Shown one piece after another: positions 7,994 through 20,078 of a DNA stretch of 50,687 bases. The notes under the pieces are model-generated. The model had not been told where the DNA came from. It was given only the letters and a program-made list of their open reading frames with translations, and did not search any database. The position numbers and the translations under genes are program-made. Source of the stretch: Rhodoferax sp. (GTDB lineage: Bacteria; Pseudomonadota; Gammaproteobacteria; Burkholderiales; Burkholderiaceae_C); contig JARLJI010000183.1 of assembly GCA_031291295.1 (NCBI GenBank), positions 1-50,687 of the forward strand, in the 5' to 3' direction. Position 1 is the stretch's first letter; the number at the start of each line of letters is the position of its first letter.

Positions 7994-9163
7994 AAGCGCA
8001 AGTTTGGGGGCGCGCGGCATGTCCTGCGTGCCGTGCTCGTCCACCAACAGCAGCGCATTGTCGTCCTGCCCAAAAGTGGCCGGGCCGATGTTGCCGACCA
8101 GCAGCGGCACGCCCTTGCGCGCGCGCTTGGCCTGGGCGTGGGCCAGCAGGTCGTGGCTCTCGGCCGCAAACCCCACGCAGAACAGCGCACGGCTTTGGCC
8201 GCGCGGCGACTGGGCCACGCTGGCCAGGATGTCCGGGTTCTCGGTGAAGCCCAATTGCGGCGCCTGGCCGGAACCGTCCTTCTTGATTTTCTGGTCCGCC
8301 GCGCTGGCCGGCCGCCAGTCGGCGACGGCGGCAGTCGCTACAAATATCGTAGCTATGGGCGCATGCTGCATCACGGCTTCAAGCATATTTTGTGCAGACT
8401 TCACGTCGATGCGGGTGACCCCGCGCGGGGTTGGCAGGCTCACCGGCCCGGCCACCAGCGTGACCTGCGCGCCGGCCTCGCGGGCGGCCCGCGCGATGGC
8501 AAAGCCCATCTTGCCACTGGACAGGTTGGTGATGCCGCGCACCGGGTCGATCGCCTCGTAAGTCGGGCCGGCCGTGACCAGCACCTGCTGGCCGGTCAGC
8601 ACCTTGGGCTGGAAAAACGCGATCACATCTTCCAGCAGCTCTTGCGGCTCCAGCATGCGGCCGTCGCCGGTCTCGCCACAGGCCTGAAAACCACTGCCCA
8701 CGCCCAGCAGCGTGGCGCCGTCGGCCTGTAACTGCGCCAGGTTGCGCTGGGTCGCCGGGTGCGCCCACATTTCACGGTTCATTGCGGGAGCGATCAAGAG
8801 CGGCACCTGCGCGATGGGGCGCGCCAGGCACATCAGGCTCAGCAACTCGTCGGCGCGGCCGTGCAGCAGCTTGGCCATGAAGTCGGCGCTGCACGGGGCG
8901 ATCAAGATCGCGTCCGCCTCGCGCGAGAGGTTGATGTGCGGCATGTTGTTGGGCTCGCGCGCGTCCCACTGCGAACCGTACACCGGCCGGTTGCTGAGCG
9001 CCTGCATGGTCACCGGCGTGATGAATTGCTCGGCCGCCTCGGTCATCACGACCTGCACGGTCGCGCCCTCCTTGATCAGCGCACGGCACAATTCGGCCGC
9101 CTTGTAGCAGGCGATGCCACCGGACAGTCCCAAAACAATATGTTTGCCAGCAAGATCGTTCAT
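7943..9163 (-). CDS. coaBC: Bifunctional phosphopantothenoylcysteine decarboxylase/phosphopantothenate-cysteine ligase
   Basis: Performs two steps of coenzyme A synthesis: CTP-dependent coupling of cysteine to phosphopantothenate (CoaB domain) and FMN-dependent decarboxylation (CoaC domain). The 406-residue protein has the flavoprotein start KHIVLGLSGGIACYKAAEL, the catalytic-loop region with PAMNREMW, then the CoaB half beginning LVTAGPTYEAIDPVRGITN. The ATG at 9163 is preferred over an upstream TTG (9172) because MNDLAGKHIVLG matches the family start. Two repeat copies touch the gene: one inside the CoaB half (8337-8384) and one over the stop. It heads the coaBC-dut operon, divergent from pyrG. 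Confidence 0.96.
   Translation of the reverse strand: MNDLAGKHIVLGLSGGIACYKAAELCRALIKEGATVQVVMTEAAEQFITPVTMQALSNRPVYGSQWDAREPNNMPHINLSREADAILIAPCSADFMAKLLHGRADELLSLMCLARPIAQVPLLIAPAMNREMWAHPATQRNLAQLQADGATLLGVGSGFQACGETGDGRMLEPQELLEDVIAFFQPKVLTGQQVLVTAGPTYEAIDPVRGITNLSSGKMGFAIARAAREAGAQVTLVAGPVSLPTPRGVTRIDVKSAQNMLEAVMQHAPIATIFVATAAVADWRPASAADQKIKKDGSGQAPQLGFTENPDILASVAQSPRGQSRALFCVGFAAESHDLLAHAQAKRARKGVPLLVGNIGPATFGQDDNALLLVDEHGTQDMPRAPKLALARQLIAEISRRTRAVA
8337..8384 (-). repeat. Two-hairpin repeat, copy D (inside coaBC)
   Basis: On the minus strand: GCTTGAAGCC, a variable middle with CATGCGCC, then ATAGCTACGATATTTGTAGC. Read in frame in the CoaB domain where the protein reads MLEAVMQHAPIATIFVATAA. 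The hairpin is clear; the arm is partial. Confidence 0.5.
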
Positions 9164-9177
9164 GGGCCGCAATGTAG

Positions 9178-10914
<1,737 letters not shown>

Positions 10915-10916
10915 GC

Positions 10917-11774
10917 ATGAAGCTGTGCGGCTTCGAAGTCGGCTTGGAGCGTCGCTTCTTCCTGATCGCCGGCCCCTGCGTGATCGAGTCCGAGCAACTC
11001 CAGATGGACACGGCCGGCACGCTTAAAGAGATCACCACGGCGCTGGGCATCCCCTTCATCTTCAAGAGCAGCTTCGACAAGGCGAATCGCTCCAGCGGCA
11101 GCACGTTCCGCGGTCCGGGGCTGGACAAGGGTCTGGAAATCCTGGCCAAGGTCAAACGCGAGCTTGGCGTGCCGGTGCTGACCGACGTGCACTCCGAGGA
11201 GCAGATTGCGCAGGTGGCCAGCGTGGTCGACGTGTTGCAAACGCCCGCCTTCCTGTGCCGCCAGACCGACTTCATCCGCGCCGTGGCGCAGTCGGGCAAG
11301 CCGGTGAACATCAAGAAGGGGCAGTTCCTCGCGCCGCACGACATGAAGAACGTGATCGACAAGGCGCGTGCGGCCGCGAAGGAAAAAGGCTTGTCCGAGG
11401 ACAGCTTCATGGCCTGCGAGCGCGGCGCCAGCTTTGGCTACAACAACCTGGTCAGCGACATGCGCAGCCTGGCCATCATGCGCGAGACCGGCGCGCCGGT
11501 GGTGTTCGACGCGACCCATTCGGTGCAGCTGCCGGGCGGCCAGGGCATCAGCTCCGGCGGCCAGCGCGAGATGGTGCCGGTGCTGGCGCGCGCGGCGATT
11601 GCCGTAGGCGTGGCAGGGGTTTTCATGGAAACCCACCCGGACCCGGCCAAGGCGCTTTCCGATGGGCCCAATGCCGTGCCGCTCAAGCACATGCGGGCGC
11701 TCCTCGAAACATTGCTGGCGCTGGATGCCGTGACCAAGAAAAACGGCTTTCTCGAAAACGACTTCTCCGCCTAA
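10917..11774 (+). CDS. kdsA: 3-deoxy-8-phosphooctulonate synthase
   Basis: Condenses phosphoenolpyruvate with arabinose 5-phosphate to give KDO 8-phosphate for lipopolysaccharide inner core. The 285-residue TIM-barrel enzyme shows [11 protein letters not shown] near the start, [12 protein letters not shown], the [11 protein letters not shown] region and [15 protein letters not shown]. The active-site loops are complete. The ATG lies 2 bases after the pyrG stop, so translation is probably coupled. The gram-negative envelope role fits the bamC and lipoprotein genes nearby. Confidence 0.97.
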   Translation: MKLCGFEVGLERRFFLIAGPCVIESEQLQMDTAGTLKEITTALGIPFIFKSSFDKANRSSGSTFRGPGLDKGLEILAKVKRELGVPVLTDVHSEEQIAQVASVVDVLQTPAFLCRQTDFIRAVAQSGKPVNIKKGQFLAPHDMKNVIDKARAAAKEKGLSEDSFMACERGASFGYNNLVSDMRSLAIMRETGAPVVFDATHSVQLPGGQGISSGGQREMVPVLARAAIAVGVAGVFMETHPDPAKALSDGPNAVPLKHMRALLETLLALDAVTKKNGFLENDFSA

Positions 11775-11778
11775 TAGC

Positions 11779-12069
11779 ATGAGCAGTGCCTACATCATCG
11801 CCAACGTGAGCGTGACCAACCCGGCGCAGTACGAGGACTACAAAAAATGGTCGAGCGCGGCCATCCAGGCCAACGGCGCGCAAGTCTGTACGCGCGGCGG
11901 CAAGGTGGATGTGCTGGAGGGCGACTGGACCCCCGAGCGCGTGGTGATCCTGAAATTTTCCAGCCTCGCAGCGGCCCACGCCTTCCATGACTCCCCTGAA
12001 TACGGCAAGGCCCGGGCAGAACGCGCGGGCGCCGCGGTCATGCGCATGATCGCGGTCGAAGGTGTGTGA
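11779..12069 (+). CDS. DUF1330 domain protein
   Basis: A 96-residue protein of the DUF1330 family (dimeric alpha+beta barrel fold), function unknown. It starts SAYIIANVSVTNPAQYEDYKKW and ends with the DSPEYGKARAERAGAA segment typical of the family. It starts 4 bases after kdsA and is followed 41 bases later by eno, so it is transcribed within the pyrG-eno series. No signal peptide or membrane segment. Confidence 0.9.
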   Translation: MSSAYIIANVSVTNPAQYEDYKKWSSAAIQANGAQVCTRGGKVDVLEGDWTPERVVILKFSSLAAAHAFHDSPEYGKARAERAGAAVMRMIAVEGV

Positions 12070-12110
12070 CCCCGAAATCTGATTTTTTAGTTTTTTTGAA
12101 AGAACAATGA

Positions 12111-13394
<1,284 letters not shown>

Positions 13395-13406
13395 GTTAGC
13401 GCTTTC

Positions 13407-13682
13407 GTGGGTTCCCGCATTGTTCCGGTCATCCTGGTGGCGCTGCTCGCGGTGTTTCACGCGCAGTTGTGGTTCGGCCGCGGCAGCATTCCCGACGTGA
13501 CGCAAATGCGGCAAAAGCTCGCGGCGCAAAAGATCGCCAATGCGCAGGCGCAGGTGGCCAATGAGCGGCTGACGTCCGAGGTGGCCGACCTCAAGCAGGG
13601 CCTGGACATGGTGGAAGAAAAGGCGCGCATGGAGCTCGGCATGGTCAAGCCCAACGAGATCTTCGTGCAGGTGACCAAGTAG
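13407..13682 (+). CDS. ftsB: Cell division protein FtsB
   Basis: Small bitopic inner-membrane protein of the FtsQLB divisome subcomplex. The 91-residue frame has a short cytoplasmic start, one membrane segment (about residues 6-20, VPVILVALLAVFHAQLWF region), a coiled coil (about 30-70) and the C-terminal ARMELGMVKPNEIF motif typical of FtsB/DivIC. It starts with GTG at 13407, 12 bases after eno. This is the last gene of the pyrG-eno series. Confidence 0.93.
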   Translation: MGSRIVPVILVALLAVFHAQLWFGRGSIPDVTQMRQKLAAQKIANAQAQVANERLTSEVADLKQGLDMVEEKARMELGMVKPNEIFVQVTK

Positions 13683-13713
13683 AGCTGTTCACCGGGCTCC
13701 TCGCAAATCGGCG

Positions 13714-14739
13714 TCAAGGGCGCCTGGACGACTCCCTGGGGACCACTTGAGCGTCCGGCCCGCGGAGCATGCGGCGTGTCGTATCACCATGCAAGTGATC
13801 GAATAGCAAATCAATGGCTTGGTGCGCAATCTGGTCGAGATGCAGATCGACTGCTGTCAGCGGTGGCTCGCATGTGCGGGCGCGCACACCGTCGTATCGC
13901 GTCACGACCATGACGTCTTGCGGCACGCGCCGGCCGGACTCGGTCAACGCTCGCACCACCCCGACCGCAAAGGCGTCCACGGGAACGCAGAAGGCATCGA
14001 CGTCGGGATGGTCAGACAGCAAAGCGCGCGCAGCGTCGTAACCGCCCTCCTCGCCCCGAGTCTCATCGACCAGAGATACAAGGCAGGGCCCCCCTCGTGC
14101 TGCGACGATCGTCTGGTAGGTCCCTCGGGCCTCAACGTAGGAGTTGCGCTGCGCCGAACCGAGGATCATGGCGATCTTGCGAGCGCCCTGTTCATACAGG
14201 TGATCGAGCAGAATCGCCGTCGTCTGTCCGGAGTGGATATCGACATAGGGAATCGTATCGTGCGTGCTGGATTGCTTGCCGATCGCCACCACCGGCAACC
14301 CCCTGCGCGTGAGGTACTCCACGTTGGGGTCATACGCTGATGGTTCGATGACCAGTGCGCCGTCCACGTCCAGCAGTTCCAGGGGAACTTGCCCTGTTTC
14401 CATGGGCGGCGCAAGCACCAGGGCCAGGCCTCTCGTGAGAGCTGCCGTCGCGGCGACGGCAGCGATCTCCATCAAGAATCCGAGGCGGGACGGCCCGCCC
14501 GCCACCGCAAAAGGCATTGAGGACAGCAGAACAATCATGTGCGCCTCGCCCGTACGCAGCCGCTGGGCATGGCGATTCGGCCGGTAACCCAACTTCAGGG
14601 CCGCTGCTTCGACACGCTCGCGCGTTCGCACATCGACCTGCCCGCGCCCGTTGAGCGCATGCGAGACGGTGGTCGGTGAAACGCCAGCCTCGCGTGCCAC
14701 GTCTGTAATATTTACCCGTCGTATGGAATCGCTGCTCAT
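13714..14739 (-). CDS. LacI-family transcriptional regulator
   Basis: A 341-residue repressor-type protein. The N-terminal helix-turn-helix and hinge run from NITDVAREAGVSPTTVSHAL (about residues 10-29) to LGYRPNRHAQRLRTGE, followed by a periplasmic-binding-protein-like effector domain (about 65-335). It is divergent from the NCS2 permease operon, whose leader contains two sites of the form CCCAAATCG(A/T)TTTNGG with a central CG, the usual symmetry of LacI-family operators. I infer that it controls that operon in response to a purine-like or related ligand. Confidence 0.93.
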   Translation of the reverse strand: MSSDSIRRVNITDVAREAGVSPTTVSHALNGRGQVDVRTRERVEAAALKLGYRPNRHAQRLRTGEAHMIVLLSSMPFAVAGGPSRLGFLMEIAAVAATAALTRGLALVLAPPMETGQVPLELLDVDGALVIEPSAYDPNVEYLTRRGLPVVAIGKQSSTHDTIPYVDIHSGQTTAILLDHLYEQGARKIAMILGSAQRNSYVEARGTYQTIVAARGGPCLVSLVDETRGEEGGYDAARALLSDHPDVDAFCVPVDAFAVGVVRALTESGRRVPQDVMVVTRYDGVRARTCEPPLTAVDLHLDQIAHQAIDLLFDHLHGDTTRRMLRGPDAQVVPRESSRRP

Positions 14740-14874
14740 GTCCGAATCCTTGCTCCGTGCTCCCTGGCGCTACCAATCGAAGGTAGCCCACCGTTCAACT
14801 CGGCCCTTGACAGGTGCATATCGAAAAAACTGGGGAAACCCCTAATGACGTGTCTGGTGAGCGGTGATTCAATC

Positions 14875-14890
14875 CCCAAATCGTTTTAGG
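14875..14890 (+). promoter_or_regulatory. Operator-like half-palindrome O1
   Basis: CCCAAATCGTTTTAGG, matching 13 of 16 bases of the perfect palindrome at 14943-14958. It is followed at once by another palindrome, AGGCCATGGCCT (14888-14899). Likely an auxiliary LacI-family operator. Confidence 0.55.
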
Positions 14891-14913
14891 CCATGGCCTG
14901 AAATGTAACCGAT

Positions 14914-14933
14914 CCGCCTTTGGCGGCTTTTTT
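14914..14933 (+). terminator. Terminator-like hairpin in the permease leader
   Basis: CCGCC-TTT-GGCGG followed by CTTTTTT. It lies 50 bases before the permease start and between the two operator-like sites, so it is either an attenuator or marks a promoter located after it. Confidence 0.65.
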
Positions 14934-14942
14934 ACCGCACCA

Positions 14943-14958
14943 CCCAAATCGATTTGGG
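14943..14958 (+). promoter_or_regulatory. Perfect operator palindrome O2
   Basis: CCCAAATCGATTTGGG, a perfect 16-base palindrome with central CG, 68 bases from O1 and ending 24 bases before the permease start codon. This is the expected target of the divergent LacI-family regulator. Confidence 0.7.
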
Positions 14959-14982
14959 AAATCCTTGAAAAAGGAGCTAGCC

Positions 14983-16335
14983 ATGTCCACTACCTCCGGC
15001 ACTCACCCTGTCGATACAGTGTTACCGATACCGCAATTGTTTCTTTTCGGCCTGCAGCATGTTCTCGTGATGGCCGCCGTGCCGATCACATCGGTTTTCC
15101 TGGTGACCAAGGCGCTGGGCCTGCCAGCCGCACTCACGGTCAACCTGATCAGCGCGACTTTCCTGATGTGCGGCGTGGGGTCGCTGCTCCAGTCGCTCGG
15201 ACCATGGAAGTTTGGCGCCCGGCTGCCGTTCGTGATGGTTCCGGGTGGCGCGCCCATCGTGATGTTCCTGACCATCGCACAGCAAAAGGATCTCCAGACC
15301 GCCTCGGGTGCCGTCATCCTCACGGCACTCTTTTACTTTCTGGTGTTGCCCATCTTTTCCCGCCTGCTCAAGTACTTTCCCAAAATCGTCATCGGCACCC
15401 TGCTATTGCTGGTCTCGATCAACCTGGTAAAGATCTATGGCGGAATCATCGCCGGCAAGCCCGGCACACCCGGATTCGCGGACCCCACCAACATAGGACT
15501 CGCGCTGGCGACCATTGCCTTTACCGTTCTCTTTGCGCGGCTCTTCAAGGGCACGCTGGGGCAGCTCTCGGTGATGCTGGGGTTGGTGGCCGGCTCCGCG
15601 CTGGCCGCGCTGTTCGGCATGATGAGTTTCAGCGGCGTAGCGATCGGCCCGATATGGAGCACGCCAACACTGCTTCCCTTCGGAATGCCGCATTTTGACC
15701 TGATCGCCGCCACGCCACTATTGATCTTCAGCGTGATCTCCATGGTGGAGGCGACCGGTCAGACGGTTGCAGTCGCGGAGATTGTGGGCCGCAAGATCGA
15801 CCTGTGCGATGTGGTGCCACGCACCATCCGTACCGATGCACTGGTCTCGCTGATTGGTGGATTCTTCGGCACGTCCATGATCATCACCAGCGGTGAAAAC
15901 ATCGGCATTGTCCAAGCCACCAACGTGCGTTCGCGCTACGTCACGGCGACGGCAGGGCTCATTCTGCTGATCATTTCGCTCTTCGCGCCACTCGGGCGCC
16001 TCGCCAATGCGATCCCGACTGCTGTCGTCGCTGGAACGGCCATGGTGGTCTTTGCGATCATCGGCACCATCGGTATCAACATGCTGCGCAAGGTTGACCT
16101 GCACCAACGCGGAAACACGTTCGTGCTCGCCGGCGCCTTGACGATGGGCTTGCTGCCAATCATGGTTCCTGGCCTGTACAGCAAGTTCCCGGAAACCTTG
16201 CAACTCGTTCTTGGCAATGGTCTCGCGATCGGCTCCATCACGGCCATCCTGCTAAACATCGTCTTCCACCATTTTCCCCTGGGACCGACCAGCCCCACCG
16301 TCCCGGATGCAACCGAGGCCTCAAATCATGGCTGA
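14983..16335 (+). CDS. NCS2-family nucleobase:cation symporter
   Basis: A 450-residue inner-membrane permease of the xanthine/uracil (NCS2) family, with about 14 hydrophobic segments. It has the family N-terminal pattern LFLFGLQHVLVMAAVPIT and the conserved central VISMVEATGQTVAVAEIVGR segment, with an acidic residue in the usual substrate-binding place. The ATG at 14983 is preceded by AAGGAG at 14971-14976, which settles the start; the open frame upstream lacks a site. The next gene, an amidohydrolase, overlaps by 8 bases. The likely substrate is a purine, pyrimidine or similar heterocycle. Confidence 0.93.
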   Translation: MSTTSGTHPVDTVLPIPQLFLFGLQHVLVMAAVPITSVFLVTKALGLPAALTVNLISATFLMCGVGSLLQSLGPWKFGARLPFVMVPGGAPIVMFLTIAQQKDLQTASGAVILTALFYFLVLPIFSRLLKYFPKIVIGTLLLLVSINLVKIYGGIIAGKPGTPGFADPTNIGLALATIAFTVLFARLFKGTLGQLSVMLGLVAGSALAALFGMMSFSGVAIGPIWSTPTLLPFGMPHFDLIAATPLLIFSVISMVEATGQTVAVAEIVGRKIDLCDVVPRTIRTDALVSLIGGFFGTSMIITSGENIGIVQATNVRSRYVTATAGLILLIISLFAPLGRLANAIPTAVVAGTAMVVFAIIGTIGINMLRKVDLHQRGNTFVLAGALTMGLLPIMVPGLYSKFPETLQLVLGNGLAIGSITAILLNIVFHHFPLGPTSPTVPDATEASNHG

Positions 16336-17752
16336 ACTTGACGCGCAACAACTTGCAGCGGCCGAACTGCTGCTAGTGCCCGAATATTTAATGCTGCAGG
16401 ATGGCCCTGCACAGGATCATGCCGTCCTGATCCAGACAGGGAAGTTCCGCGATCTGGGGCCGGCCGCGCTGCTGGCGGCGCGCTACCCGCAGCTGACGCC
16501 CGTGCCGCTGCCCGGCAAGCTTCTGATGCCCGGGATGATCGATGCGCATCACCATCTGACCCAGTCCTTCGGCAAATCGCTGGCGTATGGAGAGCCCTCG
16601 GAAATCTTTCGCCGGATCTGGGTTCCGCTCGAGTCCAGCCTCGACGAAGAGTTCGTCTACCAAAGCACCAAGCTCGCGGCCCTCGAATCGCTGCGCGGCG
16701 GCTTCACAACCGTCTGCGATGCAGGCACGCGCGCCAAGGGCGATATCGGCGCTCTTGCGGCTGCCACCCAGGAGGCCGGCCTGCGCTGCGTGCTGGGGCT
16801 GATCTGCAACGACGGCAGCAACGACAGCACGGCGAGCGAGCGGCAAGTGCTGAAGCAGCAGGCCGAGCGCTTTCTGCAGCACTGGTCAGCCAACGCCCTA
16901 ATCCATCCGTCACTCGCCATCTCGGTCCCCGAGGCGGCCTCCGATGAGATGCTCGCCAGTGTGTCCGCCCTGTGCGCCGAGGCGAAGGCGATCTTCCAGA
17001 CGCATATCAACGAACACCTCGCGTCGGTGGAGCGCTGCGTGGTGCAGCGCGGCATGCGCCCGCTGGAACTGCTCGGTCGTCTGGGCGCGCTCGGCCCGCA
17101 GGTACTTGTCGCGCATGCCACCCTTGTCACGCCGTCCGAGCTGAATTTGCTGCGGGAGACGGACACCGCTGTGAGCTACAACCCGGTGGCCAGTCAGTGG
17201 AAAGGCAATGCGGTGGCGCCGGCCCACCTGATGGCGGCGCTCGGCATCCGCTTCGGTCTGGGAACGGACGCGACCCGCAGCGACGCGTTCAGGCTGATGG
17301 ATTGCGCCGAAGCCGCACAGAAGCTCGCCTTCGGCCTTGGCGTTGGCGATGCGTCCTGCGGCGGCGGTTGGACCTGGTTCGACCATGCAACGCACGAAGG
17401 CGCGAAAGCCATCGGCCTCGAGCATCGGATCGGCGAGATCGCCATCGGCAAGGAAGCCGACTTTCTCATCGTCGATGTCGACACGCCGGAGATGTGCACC
17501 TCCTTCGACCTCACCTGGGACCTGGTGCGCCTGGGCAACCGCGACCAGATCGACGCGGTCTTCGTGGCAGGACGCCTGCGGCTCTGGCAAGGCTGGCCGC
17601 TGGATTGGGACGCCAGGGCCGTGATGCGGCAGGCGGCCACCAGGGCTCGGGCGGCGGTCGCCAGCGCGCCCATCCAGCGCCTGCACCTCCCATCGGCGGA
17701 GCACCGCCTTCAGTCGCGCCATCGGGCCATGGCGACGCGCAAAGCCGCGTGA
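16328..17752 (+). CDS. Amidohydrolase/deaminase of the SsnA-ATZ/TRZ type
   Basis: A 474-residue metal-dependent hydrolase of the amidohydrolase superfamily. It has the metal-binding DAHHHLTQ (His74, His76), a later histidine pair in THINEH, LVAHATLV, and the aspartate in FGLGTDATRS. This layout fits aminohydrolases that deaminate heterocycles (8-oxoguanine, guanine, cytosine or s-triazine-like substrates). The ATG at 16328 overlaps the permease stop, so transport and deamination are coupled. The exact substrate is not readable. An out-of-family alternative is an N-formimino-type hydrolase, but the permease neighbour favours a nucleobase-like substrate. Confidence 0.88.
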   Translation: MAELDAQQLAAAELLLVPEYLMLQDGPAQDHAVLIQTGKFRDLGPAALLAARYPQLTPVPLPGKLLMPGMIDAHHHLTQSFGKSLAYGEPSEIFRRIWVPLESSLDEEFVYQSTKLAALESLRGGFTTVCDAGTRAKGDIGALAAATQEAGLRCVLGLICNDGSNDSTASERQVLKQQAERFLQHWSANALIHPSLAISVPEAASDEMLASVSALCAEAKAIFQTHINEHLASVERCVVQRGMRPLELLGRLGALGPQVLVAHATLVTPSELNLLRETDTAVSYNPVASQWKGNAVAPAHLMAALGIRFGLGTDATRSDAFRLMDCAEAAQKLAFGLGVGDASCGGGWTWFDHATHEGAKAIGLEHRIGEIAIGKEADFLIVDVDTPEMCTSFDLTWDLVRLGNRDQIDAVFVAGRLRLWQGWPLDWDARAVMRQAATRARAAVASAPIQRLHLPSAEHRLQSRHRAMATRKAA

Positions 17753-17786
17753 ATTCTTCCACCCAACTTCAAATACGGACACCCCA

Positions 17787-18500
17787 GTGAGCCCACAGCA
17801 TCTCGTTTTCATATCCATCGCCGTGCTCGTCGCGGGCTTTATCCAGGGCTCTACCAGCGTCGGCTTCGCACTGATCACCGCGCCCGTGATCGGTATCCTG
17901 CAACCCGCGCTTTTGCCGGTGTGCGTATTGGTGCTCATGCTGCCGCTGAACCTTTACGTGCTCTGGCGCGAGCGCAGGACGGTCGACCGGTTCGGTGCAA
18001 GCTGGATCACGGGAGGCCGGATTCTCGGCACCGCCGGCGGACTCTGGGTGCTGGCTGCGTTGAGCGCAAGCCATCTGTCCATCTTCGTCGGCGTCTCCAC
18101 CATCGCCGCGGCGTTGGCGACGTTGCTGATGCCGGCCTTTTCTCCCAACCGTCACACTTTCGTCGCGGCAGGCCTCATTACCGGCGTGACCGAGACAGCA
18201 ACCGGCATCGGTGGCCCGCCGCTGGCCCTGGTCTATCAGCACCAGCCCGCAGCGGTCATGCGGTCGACCATCGCCCTGTGCTTTCTGATCGGTGAACTGG
18301 TTTCCCTGGCGACGCTGCTGGCGACTGGACGGGTCGACATGACGCAGCTGTCCGCCGCAGCACTGCTGCTGCCAGCGCTGATCGTGGGCGCTGTGCTGAG
18401 CCACTTTGTCCACCATCGCATCAGCAACCGATTTCTCAGGTCGTTCGTGCATGTGTTTGCCATCGCATCGGGCCTCGTTTTGCTCGTGCAGGCGCTTTGA
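17787..18500 (+). CDS. TauE/SafE family membrane transporter
   Basis: A 237-residue inner-membrane protein with about 7-8 hydrophobic helices and the TauE/SafE repeat pattern, including the GFIQGSTSVGFALITAP start and the second-half ETATGIGGPPLAL. Family members are proposed sulfite or organosulfonate/organic anion exporters. It starts with GTG at 17787, 34 bases after the amidohydrolase, so it probably belongs to the same operon and may export a product of that reaction. The gap to convergent hslO is only 11 bases. Confidence 0.88.
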   Translation: MSPQHLVFISIAVLVAGFIQGSTSVGFALITAPVIGILQPALLPVCVLVLMLPLNLYVLWRERRTVDRFGASWITGGRILGTAGGLWVLAALSASHLSIFVGVSTIAAALATLLMPAFSPNRHTFVAAGLITGVTETATGIGGPPLALVYQHQPAAVMRSTIALCFLIGELVSLATLLATGRVDMTQLSAAALLLPALIVGAVLSHFVHHRISNRFLRSFVHVFAIASGLVLLVQAL

Positions 18501-18511
18501 GCGCAGCAGCC

Positions 18512-19501
18512 CTACTGCACCACCGAACTGCCCGGCGGCTGGGCGCCCTTGGCGGTAAAAATCTGCGCCGCATCAATCGGGTCGAACCGGTACTGCTTGC
18601 CGCAAAACTCGCAGCTGACCTCGATCTCGCCGCGCTCGTCAATGATGCTGGCGGCTTCCTGCGCACCCAGGCTTTTGATCATGCCGCTGACCCGCTCACT
18701 GCTGCAGCTGCAGGCAAAGCGCGGTCCGTTGGCGCCCGTTTGCGGCTCAAAGCGCACCATGGGCTCCTGCCAGAACAGGCGGTGCAGGATCGTGTCCACG
18801 TCCAGCGTTAACAACTCCTCGTGCGTCAGGCTGGCCGCCAGCGTCGCGATGCGGTTGTAGTCTTCGTTGCGGCCGATCTCGTCTTCGTTGGCGCGGCTCA
18901 CCATGCTGCCGGCCAGATTGCCCTCCCCCTTCATCGGCATGCGCTGGATCAGCAGGCCCGCCGCCATGGTGTCGTTGGCCGCCAGCACCAGCGTGGTGTC
19001 GAGCTGCTCGCTTTGCAGCATGTAGTGCTCCAGCACCTCGCTGAGCTTTTCCAGCTTCTCATGCCTGTCGCCAAACAGCGGCACCACGCCCTGGTAGGGC
19101 CGCTGCCCCGGGAACTTGCTCAAGGGATCGAGCGTGATGGCGCAGCGCCCGTGATTCGTGACATTGACCATCCGGCTCAGCGTGGCATCCGCCGCCACCT
19201 CGCCCACCACCGTGGCCGTGGCGCGCAGGCTCAGGTCGGGCTGCACCTCGACCACCGCGAGCTTGAGCGGCCCGTCGCCAAAAATCTGCAGGATCAGCGC
19301 GCCGTTGAACTTGATGTTGGACTGCATCAAGACGCCCGCGGCCGTCATTTGGCCCAGCAACTCGCGCACCGGCAGCGGATACGCGCCGGTGGCGTTATTG
19401 GCTTCGCGCCGATGCAGGATCTCGGCCCACGCATCGGTCAGCCGCACGATCATGCCGCGCACCGGCAGGCCGTCAAAAAGAAATTTATGAAGTTCAGACA
19501 C
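18512..19501 (-). CDS. hslO: Redox-regulated chaperone Hsp33
   Basis: A 329-residue cytosolic holdase activated by oxidation. The C-terminal zinc switch is present: FACSCSSERV and then SCEFCGKQYRF, the CxC...CxxC arrangement. The N-terminal region carries family segments such as GDGPLKLAVVE and TNHGRCAI. It follows the gamma-carbonic-anhydrase gene on the same strand after 13 bases, so the two are probably co-transcribed. Confidence 0.96.
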   Translation of the reverse strand: MSELHKFLFDGLPVRGMIVRLTDAWAEILHRREANNATGAYPLPVRELLGQMTAAGVLMQSNIKFNGALILQIFGDGPLKLAVVEVQPDLSLRATATVVGEVAADATLSRMVNVTNHGRCAITLDPLSKFPGQRPYQGVVPLFGDRHEKLEKLSEVLEHYMLQSEQLDTTLVLAANDTMAAGLLIQRMPMKGEGNLAGSMVSRANEDEIGRNEDYNRIATLAASLTHEELLTLDVDTILHRLFWQEPMVRFEPQTGANGPRFACSCSSERVSGMIKSLGAQEAASIIDERGEIEVSCEFCGKQYRFDPIDAAQIFTAKGAQPPGSSVVQ

Positions 19502-19514
19502 GTGTCAATCCTGG

Positions 19515-20039
19515 TCAGTTGATTTTCTTCAAACCTGCCCGAAAGCGCCGGGCATTGTCCACATAGTGCTGGGCACTCAGCTTCAGACCCGCGATCTGCT
19601 CGGCATTCAGTTGGCGCACGGCCTTGGCCGGGCTGCCGATGATCATCGAGCCGTCGGGAAATTCCTTGCCTTCCGTGACCAGTGCACCCGCGCCCACCAG
19701 GCAGTTCTTGCCGATCTTCGCGCCGTTCAGCACCACCGCGCCAATGCCGATCAGGGACTCGTCGCCGATGGTGCAGCCGTGCAGCATGACCTTGTGGCCC
19801 ACCGTGACGTTCTCGCCCACCGTGAGCGGCATGCCGATGTCCGCGTGCAGCACGCTCAAATCCTGGATGTTGGAGCCGCGCCCGATGCGGATGGTCTCGG
19901 TGTCACCACGAATCACCACGCCAAACCACACGCTGGCGTCCTGCGCCAGTTCCACGTTGCCCATCACCTGCGCGCTGTCGGCCACCCAGGCCGAGTCCGC
20001 CAAGCGCGGCGCGGTGCCGTCCAGTTCATAAATCGCCAT
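19515..20039 (-). CDS. Gamma carbonic anhydrase family protein
   Basis: A 174-residue left-handed beta-helix protein of the YrdA/PaaY/CaiE type, expected to be trimeric and zinc-binding. Hexapeptide repeats cover about residues 15-140; the metal-binding histidines are visible in [17 protein letters not shown]. Enzymatic activity of many relatives is unproven. The ATG at 20039 ([12 protein letters not shown]) is the family start; upstream codons to 20171 are antisense of the DUF455 gene. Only 39 bases separate it from divergent DUF455. Confidence 0.92.
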   Translation of the reverse strand: MAIYELDGTAPRLADSAWVADSAQVMGNVELAQDASVWFGVVIRGDTETIRIGRGSNIQDLSVLHADIGMPLTVGENVTVGHKVMLHGCTIGDESLIGIGAVVLNGAKIGKNCLVGAGALVTEGKEFPDGSMIIGSPAKAVRQLNAEQIAGLKLSAQHYVDNARRFRAGLKKIN

Positions 20040-20078
20040 ATAAACTCCAATCATGCTGATCAACATGGAATTGTAGGG

